A stretch of DNA of 64,000 nt from Minicystis rosea (GCA_001931535.1 CP016211.1:10400377-10464376), one strand, 5' to 3'; positions 1 to 9,913 are shown, counted from the stretch's first letter. Notes: generated from the sequence alone by a model not told the origin. Numbers and translations are program-made.

Positions 1-783
1 GAGCCGGTGGCCCTCATCGGGCACGCGTATCGTGCGGCCCCCGAGCAGCCGCGCGTGGTGCGCATCGACGACGACGTCACGAAGGTCGGCGACGATGCGC
101 TCACCGCGGCGCGCGCGCTCGCAGAGAGCAACGCCGTCGTGGTGGTGGCCCCGCGCCGTCAGGCGGCCGTCGATCATGCAGCGAGCCTCGGCCGCCGCGT
201 GCTCGTGGTCGACGGCCTCTTGCAAACATCGCCGCGCCGTCTCGATGCCGCGATCCTCACCGTCGATGGGAGCGCGCCGTGGGGCGCAGGATCGTGCCCG
301 CCGGCCGGCGATCTGCGCGCGCCGATCGCGGCCCTTCGCGCTGCTGCCGATCACGTCGCTGCCATCCTCCCGGAAGGAGTCGCGCTCGCGCCGGAGCTCG
401 CGGGCCTTCGTGCCATTCCGATCCCGAGCCGCATCGCGGGCGCCGTCGACACCGACGGCCGTCATCGAGCGCTCGACGATCTCGCGCGCCTGCGCGTCGG
501 CCTGCTCGTCACGATCGCGCGGCCGGGCCGCGTGATGGCGGGTCTCGCGGCGGCCGGTGTGCGCTTGGCGGAGGTGATCGCGCTCGGGGACCATGCAGTG
601 CCGGCCCCGAGCGACCTCGCGCGGGCCGCGCGGGCCGGCATGGATGCCTGGGTCACCACGGCGCGGTGCGCGACCAAGCTCCCGCGCCGCATCGGGGACG
701 CGCCCGTGCTCGCGCTGGATCACCGGCTGGATGCCTCCGAACTGGCGGCCTCCGTGAGCCCGGGGACGGGAACGGATGGCTAG
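1..783 (+). CDS. lpxK: Tetraacyldisaccharide 4'-kinase, 5'-truncated
   Basis: This is the C-terminal part of LpxK, the inner-membrane kinase that phosphorylates the 4' position of the lipid A disaccharide. The reading frame is open to the first base of the window, so the N-terminus with the P-loop lies upstream; the first ATG-like codon in view (GTG at 7) is probably internal. The segment LVVDGLLQ near residue 70 matches the family's conserved DDGLQ region, with the first Asp replaced by Val here. WVTTARCATKLP near residue 215 corresponds to the usual TEKDAVKLP region, also diverged. The product is therefore recognisable but not a textbook LpxK, and it could have altered activity. It reads toward a lipoprotein gene 52 bases downstream. 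Confidence 0.72.
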   Translation, partial: EPVALIGHAYRAAPEQPRVVRIDDDVTKVGDDALTAARALAESNAVVVVAPRRQAAVDHAASLGRRVLVVDGLLQTSPRRLDAAILTVDGSAPWGAGSCPPAGDLRAPIAALRAAADHVAAILPEGVALAPELAGLRAIPIPSRIAGAVDTDGRHRALDDLARLRVGLLVTIARPGRVMAGLAAAGVRLAEVIALGDHAVPAPSDLARAARAGMDAWVTTARCATKLPRRIGDAPVLALDHRLDASELAASVSPGTGTDG

Positions 784-835
784 GAGCCTCCGCATGGTGG
801 GGGAAAACGGGGAGGCCGTGCTAGGGTAGCCGCCC

Positions 836-1417
836 ATGATGACGATGGTTCTGAGGCGGCTGTGGGCCGCGACGGCGGCCGGAGCGTTGCTCGCTGCGCC
901 GCTCGTGACCGTGGGATGCGGTGAAGGCGGCGGCGCCAAGACGGCGCAGGTGACCCCCGGCGATCTTCCCTCCGGCGCGAAATGGGACGGCGTCTACTTC
1001 AGCGAGCTCTACGGCTTCCTGCACGTGAAGCAGGACGGCAAGAGCATCAAGGGCAAGTGGGAGCGTCCGCACAAGGACAAGTGGGGCGAGCTCACGGGCG
1101 AAGTCACGGGCGACGTGATGAAGTTCGAGTGGTCCGAGTACACGCGCGGCCTCGTCGGGCCGAACGCGAAGAAGGCCGGCAAGGGCTACTTCAAGTACAA
1201 GCGGCCGCCGGGTGACAACGTCGACGACACCATCCACGGCGAGATCGGCCTCGGTCAAGACGAGGTCGGTGAGCCGTGGGAGGGCGTGAAGCAGCGCAAC
1301 CTGCCGCCCGATCTCGACAGCATCATCGGCAGCGGCGCCGGCGACGTCGGCGGCGGCGATTGGGACTCGGACTCGAAGGAAAAGGGCAAATCCGAGCCGC
1401 CCAAGGGCCCGCGCTGA
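836..1417 (+). CDS. Putative lipoprotein of unknown function
   Basis: A 193-residue protein starting at a doublet of ATG codons. The N-terminus has a basic start, a hydrophobic stretch and a plausible lipobox ending in VTVGC near residue 28, so export and lipid attachment are likely. The mature part is rich in Lys, Gly and Trp (WDGVYFSELYGFLHVKQDG, KGKWERP) and looks like a small beta-sandwich sensor or binding domain. The C-terminus is a disordered Gly/Asp/Lys/Pro tail. I do not recognise a family. It lies between lpxK and a repeat array, and no operon partner is obvious. Confidence 0.7.
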   Translation: MMTMVLRRLWAATAAGALLAAPLVTVGCGEGGGAKTAQVTPGDLPSGAKWDGVYFSELYGFLHVKQDGKSIKGKWERPHKDKWGELTGEVTGDVMKFEWSEYTRGLVGPNAKKAGKGYFKYKRPPGDNVDDTIHGEIGLGQDEVGEPWEGVKQRNLPPDLDSIIGSGAGDVGGGDWDSDSKEKGKSEPPKGPR

Positions 1418-1434
1418 AGCTGGTGTTCGTAATG

Positions 1435-1641
1435 ATGGGGCCGCGAGCGGCCCCATACCCCGGGCCGGACGAGCCGGCCCTGAGCACGATGGGGCTGCGA
1501 ACGGCCCCATACCTCGGCCGGACGAGCCGGTCGTGATCAATCACGATGGGCCCGCGAGCGGCCCCAGGCGTCTTTTCGAGGGCGCCTGCTCGATCGCGAT
1601 GGAGCCGGGATGCGGCTCCATCGCGGGTCCGGCCTGGCCGG
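1435..1641. repeat. Array of four two-hairpin repeat units
   Basis: Four related units occupy most of the space between the lipoprotein and gcvPB. Each begins with a strong hairpin: unit 1 has arms ATGGGGCCGC and GCGGCCCCAT (1435-1456), unit 2 starts at 1489, unit 3 near 1553, and unit 4 has arms GCGATGGAGCCG and CGGCTCCATCGC (1596-1624). Units 1, 2 and 4 are followed by a second hairpin built on GGCCGG...CCGGCC (1462-1480, about 1514-1532, 1629-1641). In unit 4 both arms change together (GGGG/CCCC to GGAG/CTCC), so base pairing is kept. Further copies lie at 5526 and 45171. The form resembles REP/BIME-type dispersed palindromic repeats; no mobile-element ORF is present. Confidence 0.8.
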
Positions 1642-1672
1642 TTCTGATTCATCCACTAAGAGGCCCGACGTC

Positions 1673-3181
1673 ATGAGCGCACCGCAACCCCAAGGCATCC
1701 AATTCCGCGAGCCGCCGATCTTCGAGCGCGGCGCGAGCGGCCGCTCGGGCGGCTCGTTGGCCAAGACCGACGTCCCCGAAGTCGACCCGTCTTCCCTCTT
1801 CGGCGCCCTGGCCCGCAAAGAGGCCGCCGGTCTCCCCGAGGTCAGCGAGCCCGAGGCCTACCGGCACTACCTGCGGCTCTCGCAGTGGAATTTCTGCATC
1901 GACTCGCAGCTCTATCCGCTCGGGTCGTGCACGATGAAATACAACCCGAAGATCAACGAGTGGGCCGCGCGCATCCCCGGCTTCCTCAAGCTCCACCCGA
2001 TGACGCCGGACGCGCTGGCGCAGGGCACGCTCGAGCTGATGTGGACCTTGCAGAACATGCTCTGCGAGGTGAGCGGGATGGATGCCTGCTCGCTCCAGCC
2101 CTCCGCGGGCGCGCAGGGCGAGCTCACCGGCCTGATGATGATCCGGGCCTTCCACCAGTCGAAGGGCCGCTCGCCGAAGAAGGTCTTCATCCCCGAGAGC
2201 GCACACGGGACGAACCCCGCGACGTGCGCGCTGAACGGCCTCACGGCCGTGAAGATCGAGAAGAACGCCGACGGCATCGTGCACCCCGAAGAGGTGCTCC
2301 GCGCCATCGAGCGCGAAGGCGCCGACGGCGACGTCTGCGGCCTGATGATCACGAACCCCAACACGCTCGGCGTGTACGAGGAGCATCTCCCCGCGATCGT
2401 CAAGCTCGTGCACGACAAGGGCGGCCTCGTGTACGGCGACGGCGCCAACACCAACGCCATCATGGGCGCGGCGCGGCCCGGCGACGTGGGGATGGATGTC
2501 ATCCACATCAACCTGCACAAGACCTTCACCACGCCCCACGGCGGCGGCGGCCCCGGCTCCGGCCCGGTGTGCTTCAAGAAGCACCTCGACCCGTTCCAGC
2601 CCGCGCCCGCCGTCATCAAGCGCGAGGGCGGCGCCTTCGCCCTCGACTACGATCGCCCGCACACCATCGGCCGCGTCCGCTCCTTCCAGGGCAACTTCGG
2701 CATGTTCGTGCGCGCGTACACGTACATCCGCGAGATGGGCGGCGACGGCTTGAAGATGGCGAGCACGCTCGCGGTCCTCAACGCCCGCTACCTCTGGGCC
2801 CGGCTCAAGGATCACTACCTCGTGCCGATCGACCGGCCCTGCATGCACGAGGTCGTGCTCTCCGACGTGCAGCTCGAGAAGCAGACCGGCGTGAAGACGC
2901 TCGACATCGCCAAGCGCCTGCTCGACTACGGCTTCCACGCGCCCACGGTCTACTTCCCGCTGGTGGTGCCGGGCGCCCTCATGATCGAGCCCACCGAGAC
3001 GGAGACCAAGGGCACCCTCGACGAATTCGCGGGCGCCATGCTCGCCATCCTCAAGGAGGCGCACGAGACGCCCTCTTTGGTCAAGGATGCGCCTCACAAC
3101 ACCGTGGTCGGCCGCATGGACGAGGCCCGCGCCGCCCGCCAGCCGCGGCTCCGCTGGACCCCGGAGGATCCGCGCGGCTAG
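1673..3181 (+). CDS. gcvPB: Glycine dehydrogenase (decarboxylating) subunit 2
   Basis: GcvPB is the PLP-carrying half of the two-subunit P-protein of the glycine cleavage system, which decarboxylates glycine and passes the aminomethyl group to lipoyl H-protein. The 502-residue product has the usual length. The PLP-lysine motif NLHKTFTTPHGGGGPGSGPV is intact near residues 283-302, and LGSCTMKYNP is present near residue 84. An in-frame upstream ATG exists at 1610, inside the repeat array, but the ATG at 1673 follows an AAGAGG ribosome-binding site and begins at the family-typical N-terminus. No gcvPA, gcvT or gcvH lies beside it in this window, so the rest of the complex is encoded elsewhere or upstream. 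Confidence 0.95.
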   Translation: MSAPQPQGIQFREPPIFERGASGRSGGSLAKTDVPEVDPSSLFGALARKEAAGLPEVSEPEAYRHYLRLSQWNFCIDSQLYPLGSCTMKYNPKINEWAARIPGFLKLHPMTPDALAQGTLELMWTLQNMLCEVSGMDACSLQPSAGAQGELTGLMMIRAFHQSKGRSPKKVFIPESAHGTNPATCALNGLTAVKIEKNADGIVHPEEVLRAIEREGADGDVCGLMITNPNTLGVYEEHLPAIVKLVHDKGGLVYGDGANTNAIMGAARPGDVGMDVIHINLHKTFTTPHGGGGPGSGPVCFKKHLDPFQPAPAVIKREGGAFALDYDRPHTIGRVRSFQGNFGMFVRAYTYIREMGGDGLKMASTLAVLNARYLWARLKDHYLVPIDRPCMHEVVLSDVQLEKQTGVKTLDIAKRLLDYGFHAPTVYFPLVVPGALMIEPTETETKGTLDEFAGAMLAILKEAHETPSLVKDAPHNTVVGRMDEARAARQPRLRWTPEDPRG

Positions 3182-3376
3182 GCTCCCAGGGTGACGTCGC
3201 GAGCGCCCCGCATCTCGGGAAAGCGAGCGAGGAATACGGCTGTATTTCGAGCAAGCTCGACCGACGAAGCCGGGCGCGCCGCCGTCGCCCGAGAGAGCCT
3301 CACGGCAAATTCGCGAGAACGCGCCCCTCGGCCTTAGAATGGCCCCGAGGACTAACCCTCCCAGGACGAGCGGCTT

Positions 3377-3685
3377 GTGGCCCGAACGATCGAGAGCGTC
3401 GGAGACATCGAGACGATCTGCAAGACCGACCCGGCGAAGGCTGGGGAGGAGATCAAGCTCGTCTTCCGTGCCGAGGACGATGCCGAGCCCCCGTTCAACC
3501 TCAAGGTGAAGTCCCCCTCGGGCAAGGTCATCGTCGAGCGCGTCATCCGCGACCTCCCCACCGGCGGCCCCCAAAGCGCCCCCCCAGTCACCTTCACCGC
3601 CTCCGCCCCCGGCGAGTACAAGGTCGAGGTCAAGCAGCTCTACGGCAAGCAAAAGGGCGACGCGATCCTCCGCATCGTCGACTGA
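3377..3685 (+). CDS. Small hypothetical protein
   Basis: A 102-residue protein with a GTG start preceded by AGGACGAG. There is no signal peptide. Alternating hydrophobic residues (EIKLVFRAED, PFNLKVKSPSGKVI, PGEYKVEVKQLYG) suggest a single all-beta domain of immunoglobulin or filamin type. I do not recognise a characterised family. It follows gcvPB by 195 bases in the same direction and faces a converging gene that ends at 3872, so it is probably a single-gene unit. Confidence 0.65.
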   Translation: MARTIESVGDIETICKTDPAKAGEEIKLVFRAEDDAEPPFNLKVKSPSGKVIVERVIRDLPTGGPQSAPPVTFTASAPGEYKVEVKQLYGKQKGDAILRIVD

Positions 3686-3871
3686 GCCCGAAGCGCCGCC
3701 GCTCGCTGCCCCCACTGCCGCGGTGGCCACACCGCCCACTCGAACAGCAAGCAGCCGCGACCGCCAGGGAGCGGACCCAGCAATCACGCCGCCGCGTCGT
3801 AGCCCACGCTCACCGAAGCGCGACCGATGCACGGCTCGTCGCGGGCCCCTTTCATCGAAGGGCCCGCACCA

Positions 3872-4495
3872 TCAGCCCGCGCCGCGCACCCGCTCGAGCG
3901 CCGCGGTGAGCGCCTCCGTCACCTCGGGCACCTTCTCGCGCCCGATGGCCTCTTCGAGCAGCATCGTGGCCGGCGCCGCATTGCGCGCGATGGCCGCCGC
4001 CGTCACGAGCGACGCCCCCGCCTCGCGACGCACGGCCGGATCCGTCGCGAGGAGATGGAGCGCAAAGAGATCGCGCCACGGCTCGTCCCAATTCACGGCC
4101 ATGTGCGCCAGCGTCCCGAGCGCGGTGGCCGCCTCCTCGTCGTGTACGTCGAGCGCCGTCCCGAGCAGCGTGCTCTGCGCATAGAAGCCGGCCTGCTCGA
4201 GGATCTTGCCGAGAACCGGCGGCACATCCTCCCCCGTGGCCTCGATGAGCAGCACATCGAGATCCTCGCTGTCGACCGCACGAATCGACGCGGTCCCCTT
4301 CTCGTTCGCATAGGTCACCGTGCCCGCGGCGGTGTCCTCCTGCGTGACGCGAAGACCTTCGGCGAGCGCGATGCTGCGCACGGCCTCGGGACCATCGTCG
4401 CGCGGGACGGCGTAGATCCAGCGCATGCGGTTCGTCATGGCCTCGAGCAGCGTACGGGCTCGCGTGCGAAGAGCAGTCTCGGTGGGACGGCGCAT
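3872..4495 (-). CDS. Hypothetical protein, 207 aa
   Basis: A soluble, mostly helical protein starting with ATG at 4495. The N-terminal half has a short beta-rich part (MRWIYAVPRDDGPEAV, DVLLIEATGED). The C-terminal half is Ala/Leu-rich, with helical repeats like those in HEAT-type scaffolds (LGTLAHMAVNWDEPWRDLFA, AGASLVTAAAIARNAAPAT). No signal peptide, membrane segment or catalytic motif is evident. I do not recognise a family. A longer Arg-rich frame covers the same bases but has shadow composition, so this frame is chosen. Confidence 0.62.
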   Translation of the reverse strand: MRRPTETALRTRARTLLEAMTNRMRWIYAVPRDDGPEAVRSIALAEGLRVTQEDTAAGTVTYANEKGTASIRAVDSEDLDVLLIEATGEDVPPVLGKILEQAGFYAQSTLLGTALDVHDEEAATALGTLAHMAVNWDEPWRDLFALHLLATDPAVRREAGASLVTAAAIARNAAPATMLLEEAIGREKVPEVTEALTAALERVRGAG

Positions 4496-4580
4496 GGCGG
4501 GGCTCTACCACGGCGGCGACGGGAGCGGCGATACGCCGGAGCCATGAGGACGCCGGCACCGTCATGGCACTCGAGCTTGC

Positions 4581-4883
4581 TCAGACGCCCGGACCCACGC
4601 GACGAATGTTGGACCGGAGCCTATCTCCGAGCTCCAGCTCCAGCTCATCCGCAGATACCCCCGGATTGTCACCGCTGAACCCGACCCAACTGCCGAGCGA
4701 AGCAGCCACGTTGGGGGAGATATCGAATGCTCGATAGAATGCTACAACGGCATGCATCGAGCTCGAGCGCGCCGCGACATTTCTCTGCGCAACCTCGAGC
4801 AGCACACGCATCGAAGCTCCATCCCGCGCCAGACGTTGCAGCGCCTCTACCGCGTCCTGAAACTCGCGATCATCGATGTTCAT
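4581..4883 (-). CDS. Small hypothetical protein A of a tandem pair
   Basis: A 100-residue protein with an ATG start at 4883. It is helical at the N-terminus (EFQDAVEALQRLARDG), followed by the stretch AVVAFYRAFDISPNV, then a Trp-Gly segment and an acidic C-terminus. The neighbouring small gene at 4973-5248, same strand and 89 bases upstream, has a comparable layout: an N-terminal helix, then F-x-R-A-F, a Pro a few residues on, a hydrophobic stretch and W-x-G. The two may be diverged paralogues. The local base composition is lower in G+C than the neighbours. Function unknown. Confidence 0.55.
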   Translation of the reverse strand: MNIDDREFQDAVEALQRLARDGASMRVLLEVAQRNVAARSSSMHAVVAFYRAFDISPNVAASLGSWVGFSGDNPGVSADELELELGDRLRSNIRRVGPGV

Positions 4884-4972
4884 GCATCACCTCACTGCCT
4901 CTCGAAGCAGATGTGTTTGGGGCCGAGCTCTGGTGACGCGATTGGGCCCGCACGATATCGCTCGTGATTGAT

Positions 4973-5248
4973 TCAAGAGCGTACTACCGAGATGCGTTTG
5001 CCCCCAACCATGGTGCCAAGAGCTGGTTCAGGCGGGCGTCGTCGAGGTCGCCCCCCGACACCTCGCCACGCACCAGCTTCCAGCAAGAGCCGCAGGGGGA
5101 TCTCGGGGAATGCTCGTGCGAAATCGAAGACCAGCGTCGATTGCAGGAGCGGTGTCTCCGTCAGCTCGGCGAGAATCTGAGCGAGCTCGGTCGCTGAGCG
5201 GCCCTGCCGGTGGCTGCGTAGCCTCGCGAAGATCTCGGCGTTCTTCAT
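4973..5248 (-). CDS. Small hypothetical protein B of a tandem pair
   Basis: A 91-residue protein with ATG at 5248, placed directly behind a perfect 14-bp palindrome (5250-5263) whose minus strand also supplies a GGAG ribosome-binding sequence. The N-terminal 65 residues are helical (MKNAEIFARLR, SATELAQILAEL, FDFARAFPEIPLRLLLEAG); the tail is Arg/Pro-rich and likely disordered. It resembles the next gene (4581-4883) in motif order, which suggests an old tandem duplication. No recognised family; a toxin/antitoxin or regulatory role is possible but unsupported. Confidence 0.5.
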   Translation of the reverse strand: MKNAEIFARLRSHRQGRSATELAQILAELTETPLLQSTLVFDFARAFPEIPLRLLLEAGAWRGVGGRPRRRPPEPALGTMVGGKRISVVRS

Positions 5249-5249
5249 T

Positions 5250-5263
5250 CGTGGAGCTCCACG
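5250..5263. promoter_or_regulatory. Perfect 14-bp palindrome at a start codon
   Basis: The sequence CGTGGAGCTCCACG is its own reverse complement and lies one base upstream of the ATG of the minus-strand gene at 4973-5248. It covers that gene's ribosome-binding site, so a protein bound here, or a hairpin in the mRNA, would block translation. This role is inferred from position only. Confidence 0.4.
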
Positions 5264-5525
5264 GGCGCCTTCCGCTTCGTCTCTGATGATACGAGCCCCC
5301 GCGCGGCGGCTTGCCCGTGCGGGTGGTCGCGTGGCGAACATGGGTGCATGTCTGCCATGCTCGCCGGGCGGATCGGGAGCGTAGCGGAAACGTCCTGACC
5401 GGGCTCCGGCGGACGAAAGGCGGCAGATTTCCGGGAATGTGGGCCGGGTGGCGATTGTCTCTGCGGCGGCAGCCTTGCTATGAGGACCGCCCCGGTGTCG
5501 CCGAACGCGGCGGGCGCCGGTCACG

Positions 5526-5545
5526 ATGGGGCCGCGAGCGGCTCC
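5526..5545. repeat. Single short copy of the two-hairpin repeat
   Basis: The core ATGGGGCCGCGAGCGGCTCC matches the first hairpin of the units at 1435 and 45226, including the flanking TCACG before it. The second hairpin is missing. It ends 24 bases before the moxR ATG, and the bases in between (TTCCCAGCGAGGAAC) include the ribosome-binding region. The last part of the right arm is GGCTCC rather than GGCCCC, the same change as in the copy at 45226. Confidence 0.7.
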
Positions 5546-5569
5546 TTCCCAGCGAGGAACCCGAGGCCC

Positions 5570-6552
<983 letters not shown>

Positions 6553-6556
<4 letters not shown>

Positions 6557-7470
6557 CCACCGCGAAGCCCGAGAAATCGCGGTCGAAACCCCTCCCGCCG
6601 GAGCTCTTGAAGCAGCTCCGGGGCATCGAGATCCGCACGCAGCGGCTCGCCACCGAGCAGCTCTCGGGCACGTACCACTCCGTCTTCAAGGGGCAGGGGC
6701 TCTCGTTCCGCGAGGTGCGCGCCTACCAGCCCGGCGACGACGTGCGCTGGATCGACTGGAACGTGTCCGCCCGCATGAGCGAGGCCTTCGTCAAGGTCTT
6801 CACCGAAGAGCGGGAGATGACGGTGATGCTCGTCGTCGATCTCTCGCAGAGCGAGCAGTGGGGCACGAAGCGGGCCTCGAAGGCGCGTGTGGCCGCGGAG
6901 ATCGGCGCGCTCTGCGCGTTCAGCGCCATCAAGAACAACGATCGCGTCGGCCTCATCCTCGGCACCGAGACGATCGAGATGCTCGTGCCGCCCAAGAAGG
7001 GCGACAAGCACGTGGTCCGGGTGATCCGCGAGATCCTCGGCTACGAGCCGAAGTACACGGGGACGAACCTGAAGCTGATGCTGGAGACGCTCTCCAAGGT
7101 GGCCAAGCGCCGCAGCGTCGCCTTCGTGGTGAGCGACTTCTTCGCCACGGGCTACGAGAGAGCGCTCGGCCTCGCGGCGGCCAAGCACGACGTGATCCCC
7201 GTGATGCTCGTCGATCCACGCGACGAAGAGCTTCCCGACGTGGGGCTCGCGGCGTTCGAGGATCTGGAGACCGGCGAAGAGGTGCTGGTCGACACGTCCG
7301 ATCCGGCGGTGCGCGATCACTACAAGCTCTCGATGCGCACGCTGCGCAAGGAGCGTGAGGCGCTGTTCAAGAAGCTCTCGCTCGACGCCGCCATCGTGCG
7401 CACCGACGAGAACATCGTGACGCCGCTGCGCAACGTGTTCGCCAAGCGCATCCGGAGGTTCCGGCGATGA
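6553..7470 (+). CDS. DUF58 domain protein
   Basis: A 305-residue protein of the DUF58 family that always travels with MoxR in Bat-type operons. The hallmark YQPGDDVRWIDWNVSARM is present near residues 57-74, followed by a degenerate von Willebrand A fold (VMLVVDLSQSEQWG, SVAFVVSDFFATGY). There is no signal peptide or membrane segment, so it is probably cytoplasmic and bridges the ATPase to the membrane-bound VWA proteins. The GTG start overlaps the moxR stop, and its own stop overlaps the next ATG. Confidence 0.9.
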
Positions 7471-8771
7471 GGCGCGCGGCGCTCCTCGCGATCGGGCCTC
7501 TGCTCTTCGCCGCGGCGTGGGCAGCCACCGAGCCCGCGCTCGCCGGTCCGACGCGAGGCCGCGTGCGGGACGCGGGCGCGCCTGCCGAGGCGAGCCAAGC
7601 GCACGACGCAGGCGCGGCGAGCGATGCAGGCGCATCGAGCGACGCGAGCGCATCGAGCGACGCGAGCGCGAGCGATGCCGGTCCGGCCGCGAGCGATGCC
7701 GGTGTCGCGACCAGCGACGCGGGCGCGGCGGACGGCGGCGCGGACATCACCACGACGTGCCTCGAGCACGTGCCCACGGGCGCGTCGCGGCCATCGATGC
7801 AAGAGAGCCTGCCTTCACGCGGGTTCAGCGGCTACGCGGCCGAGCTCAAGGTCACCATCGTGCACGGCAAGGGCGAGACCGTGCTGCCGGACGGCTTCCG
7901 CTTCCAAGCATCGAGCGACGCTGCGCGCGGCTTGGAGAAGGCGGGCTTCACCATCCCGGATCCTTCGGGCGGATCGGCGCCGGCAATCAAGGTCGAGCCG
8001 ATCGCGGACGGCAAGTCGTCGACGACGGTGACGATCCCGGTCGTGCCCCTGCCCGCGAAGGGCGGGCGCAACGTGATGACGCTGCCGCCGCTGCCGATCG
8101 CGATCGGGCGCGCCAACAACGAGTACATCACGCTCTGCACCACGCCCCACACCATCACGGTCGACGATCCGATCGCCAACGAGCTCGATCCCAAGGTGAA
8201 GCCCAACCCGCCGCCGCGCCCGCAGCGCGAGGACTGGCCGCTCATGCGGAGCCTCGCGATCTTCGTGCCCATCGGCGTGGCGCTCGTGCTGCTCGGCATG
8301 TGGCTCCATCGCTATTGGCAGCGGCGGCCCAAGCCGGAGATCGAGAAGCCCAAGATCCCGCCGTGGATCACGGCGCTCCGCGAGCTCGAGGAGATCCGCG
8401 ACAGCGATCTGCTGAAGCAGGGCCGCACGGGCGAGTACTTCGTCCGGGTGAGCGACAGCATCCGCAAATACCTGGGCGGTCGCTACGGCTTCGAGACGAC
8501 GGAGGCCGGGTACAACGGCCTCGAGACCACCACCGCAGAGATGCTGGAGCTCCTCCGTCGCGTGCAGCCGAAGGTCACGGAGCTGCCGCGCATCACGCAG
8601 TTCCTCGACGAGTGCGATCTCGTGAAGTTCGCGCGGCTCGAGCCGACCGAAGAAATGTGCTTGGAAGCGCTGGAGCGCGGTCAGCTCATCGTGCGCCGGA
8701 CCATCCCCGTGATGGTGTCGGCGACGCCCCCCACGGGCGCGCCGCGCCCCGGCCCGGAGGCGACGTCGTGA
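7467..8771 (+). CDS. Secreted/membrane DUF4381-like Bat-operon protein
   Basis: A 434-residue protein with an N-terminal signal peptide (cleavage expected after about residue 26), then a low-complexity Asp/Ala/Gly/Ser linker (repeats of the ASDAGA type, residues about 35-90), a beta-rich periplasmic domain, one transmembrane segment (LAIFVPIGVALVLLGMWL, near residue 266) and a cytoplasmic C-terminal domain. That last domain (ALRELEEIRDSDLLKQG, ISDSIRKYLGGRYGF-like) is typical of the DUF4381 proteins found between DUF58 and BatA. The linker resembles those in other lipoproteins of this window. It overlaps both neighbours by four bases. Confidence 0.78.
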   Translation: MRRAALLAIGPLLFAAAWAATEPALAGPTRGRVRDAGAPAEASQAHDAGAASDAGASSDASASSDASASDAGPAASDAGVATSDAGAADGGADITTTCLEHVPTGASRPSMQESLPSRGFSGYAAELKVTIVHGKGETVLPDGFRFQASSDAARGLEKAGFTIPDPSGGSAPAIKVEPIADGKSSTTVTIPVVPLPAKGGRNVMTLPPLPIAIGRANNEYITLCTTPHTITVDDPIANELDPKVKPNPPPRPQREDWPLMRSLAIFVPIGVALVLLGMWLHRYWQRRPKPEIEKPKIPPWITALRELEEIRDSDLLKQGRTGEYFVRVSDSIRKYLGGRYGFETTEAGYNGLETTTAEMLELLRRVQPKVTELPRITQFLDECDLVKFARLEPTEEMCLEALERGQLIVRRTIPVMVSATPPTGAPRPGPEATS

Positions 8772-9913
8772 GCCGCGGGCTCCGCATCGTGGTGGCCCTC
8801 GGCGCCACCATGGCCGCGCTCCTCTCGGGCGTGATCTACCCGTGGCTCGCGCGTCGCGAGGCGTGGGAGACGGTGACCTGGCAGAACGGGTGGGCGCTGT
8901 TCGCGCTGCCGATCGTGCCCCTCGTGTGGTGGTGGGGGACGTTCGGGCAAGACCAGCGGACCCCGCGGCTCCGCATCGGCAACATCGCGGCGCTCGTGAA
9001 GGGACCGCGCGGCGTGCGCGCCCACATGCGCGACTTCCCCGGCTCGGTCCGCGCGGCCGCGCTCGTGCTCTTGATCCTCGCCATGGCGCGGCCCGTGTCA
9101 GTCCTTCGTGACACGAAAAGCGACGACAAGGGCATCGACATCATGTTGGTGATGGATCTGTCGGGATCGATGCGCGCCGTGCTCGACGCCGATCCCAAAG
9201 ATCTCCCCGGCCGCCCGCAGCTCGCGCGCGGCCGCCGGCTGACGCGGCTCGACACGGCGAAGATCGTCATCAAGGACTTCATCGATCGCCGCCGCACCGA
9301 TCGCATCGGCGTCGTCGTCTTCGGCAAGGAGGCCTTCATCCTCTCGCCGCCGACGCTCGACTATCAGCTCCTCACGCAGCTCGTCTCGAAGATGGGCCTC
9401 GACGTGATCGACGGCACCGCCACCGCCATCGGCGACGCCATCGGCACCGCGGCCGCGCGGCTCCGGCGCAGCGACGCGAAGAGCAAGGTGATCATCCTCC
9501 TCACCGACGGCGACTCGAACGCGGGCACGCTCGCGCCCGAGTCCGCGATCCCACTCGCCACGTCGGTGGGCGCGAAGGTCTACACGATCCAGATCGGCAA
9601 CGACGACGAGGTCGACGTCGAGGAGGGCGTGGATCTCTTGGGTCAGCCGATCTACCGGCGCGCGCGCTTCCCGGTGAACCCGGCGCTGCTCAAGAAGATC
9701 GCCAAGGATACCGGCGGCGAGGCCTTCATCGCCACCGACGGCAAGGCGCTGGCCGACAGCATGCACTCGGTGCTCGATCACCTGGAGCGCACGCGCTTCG
9801 AGGCGCGGGTCGCTTCGTTCGAGGATCTCTTCCCCTTCCTCCTCGTGCCCGGCGCGCTCCTCGTCGCGCTCGACGCGCTCCTCCGCGCCCTCTTGCTGCG
9901 GAGGTTCCCGTGA
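8768..9913 (+). CDS. batA: BatA-type von Willebrand A membrane protein
   Basis: A 381-residue protein with a GTG start overlapping the upstream stop. Two N-terminal membrane segments (near residues 5-22 and 40-55) and a third near residue 97 flank a VWA domain. The metal-ion-dependent adhesion site is complete: DLSGSM near residue 128, TATAIGDAIG and LLTDGDSN further on. The C-terminal hydrophobic stretch (FPFLLVPGALLVALDALL) is a further membrane anchor. In the Bacteroides and spirochaete Bat systems BatA and BatB form a membrane complex linked to stress tolerance; the exact role in myxobacteria is not known. Confidence 0.9.
   Translation: MSRGLRIVVALGATMAALLSGVIYPWLARREAWETVTWQNGWALFALPIVPLVWWWGTFGQDQRTPRLRIGNIAALVKGPRGVRAHMRDFPGSVRAAALVLLILAMARPVSVLRDTKSDDKGIDIMLVMDLSGSMRAVLDADPKDLPGRPQLARGRRLTRLDTAKIVIKDFIDRRRTDRIGVVVFGKEAFILSPPTLDYQLLTQLVSKMGLDVIDGTATAIGDAIGTAAARLRRSDAKSKVIILLTDGDSNAGTLAPESAIPLATSVGAKVYTIQIGNDDEVDVEEGVDLLGQPIYRRARFPVNPALLKKIAKDTGGEAFIATDGKALADSMHSVLDHLERTRFEARVASFEDLFPFLLVPGALLVALDALLRALLLRRFP

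Noticed and set aside
1610..1672. Longer N-terminus for GcvPB from an in-frame ATG at 1610.
   Set aside because: The extra codons run through a repeat hairpin and are not family-like, while the ATG at 1673 has a ribosome-binding site.
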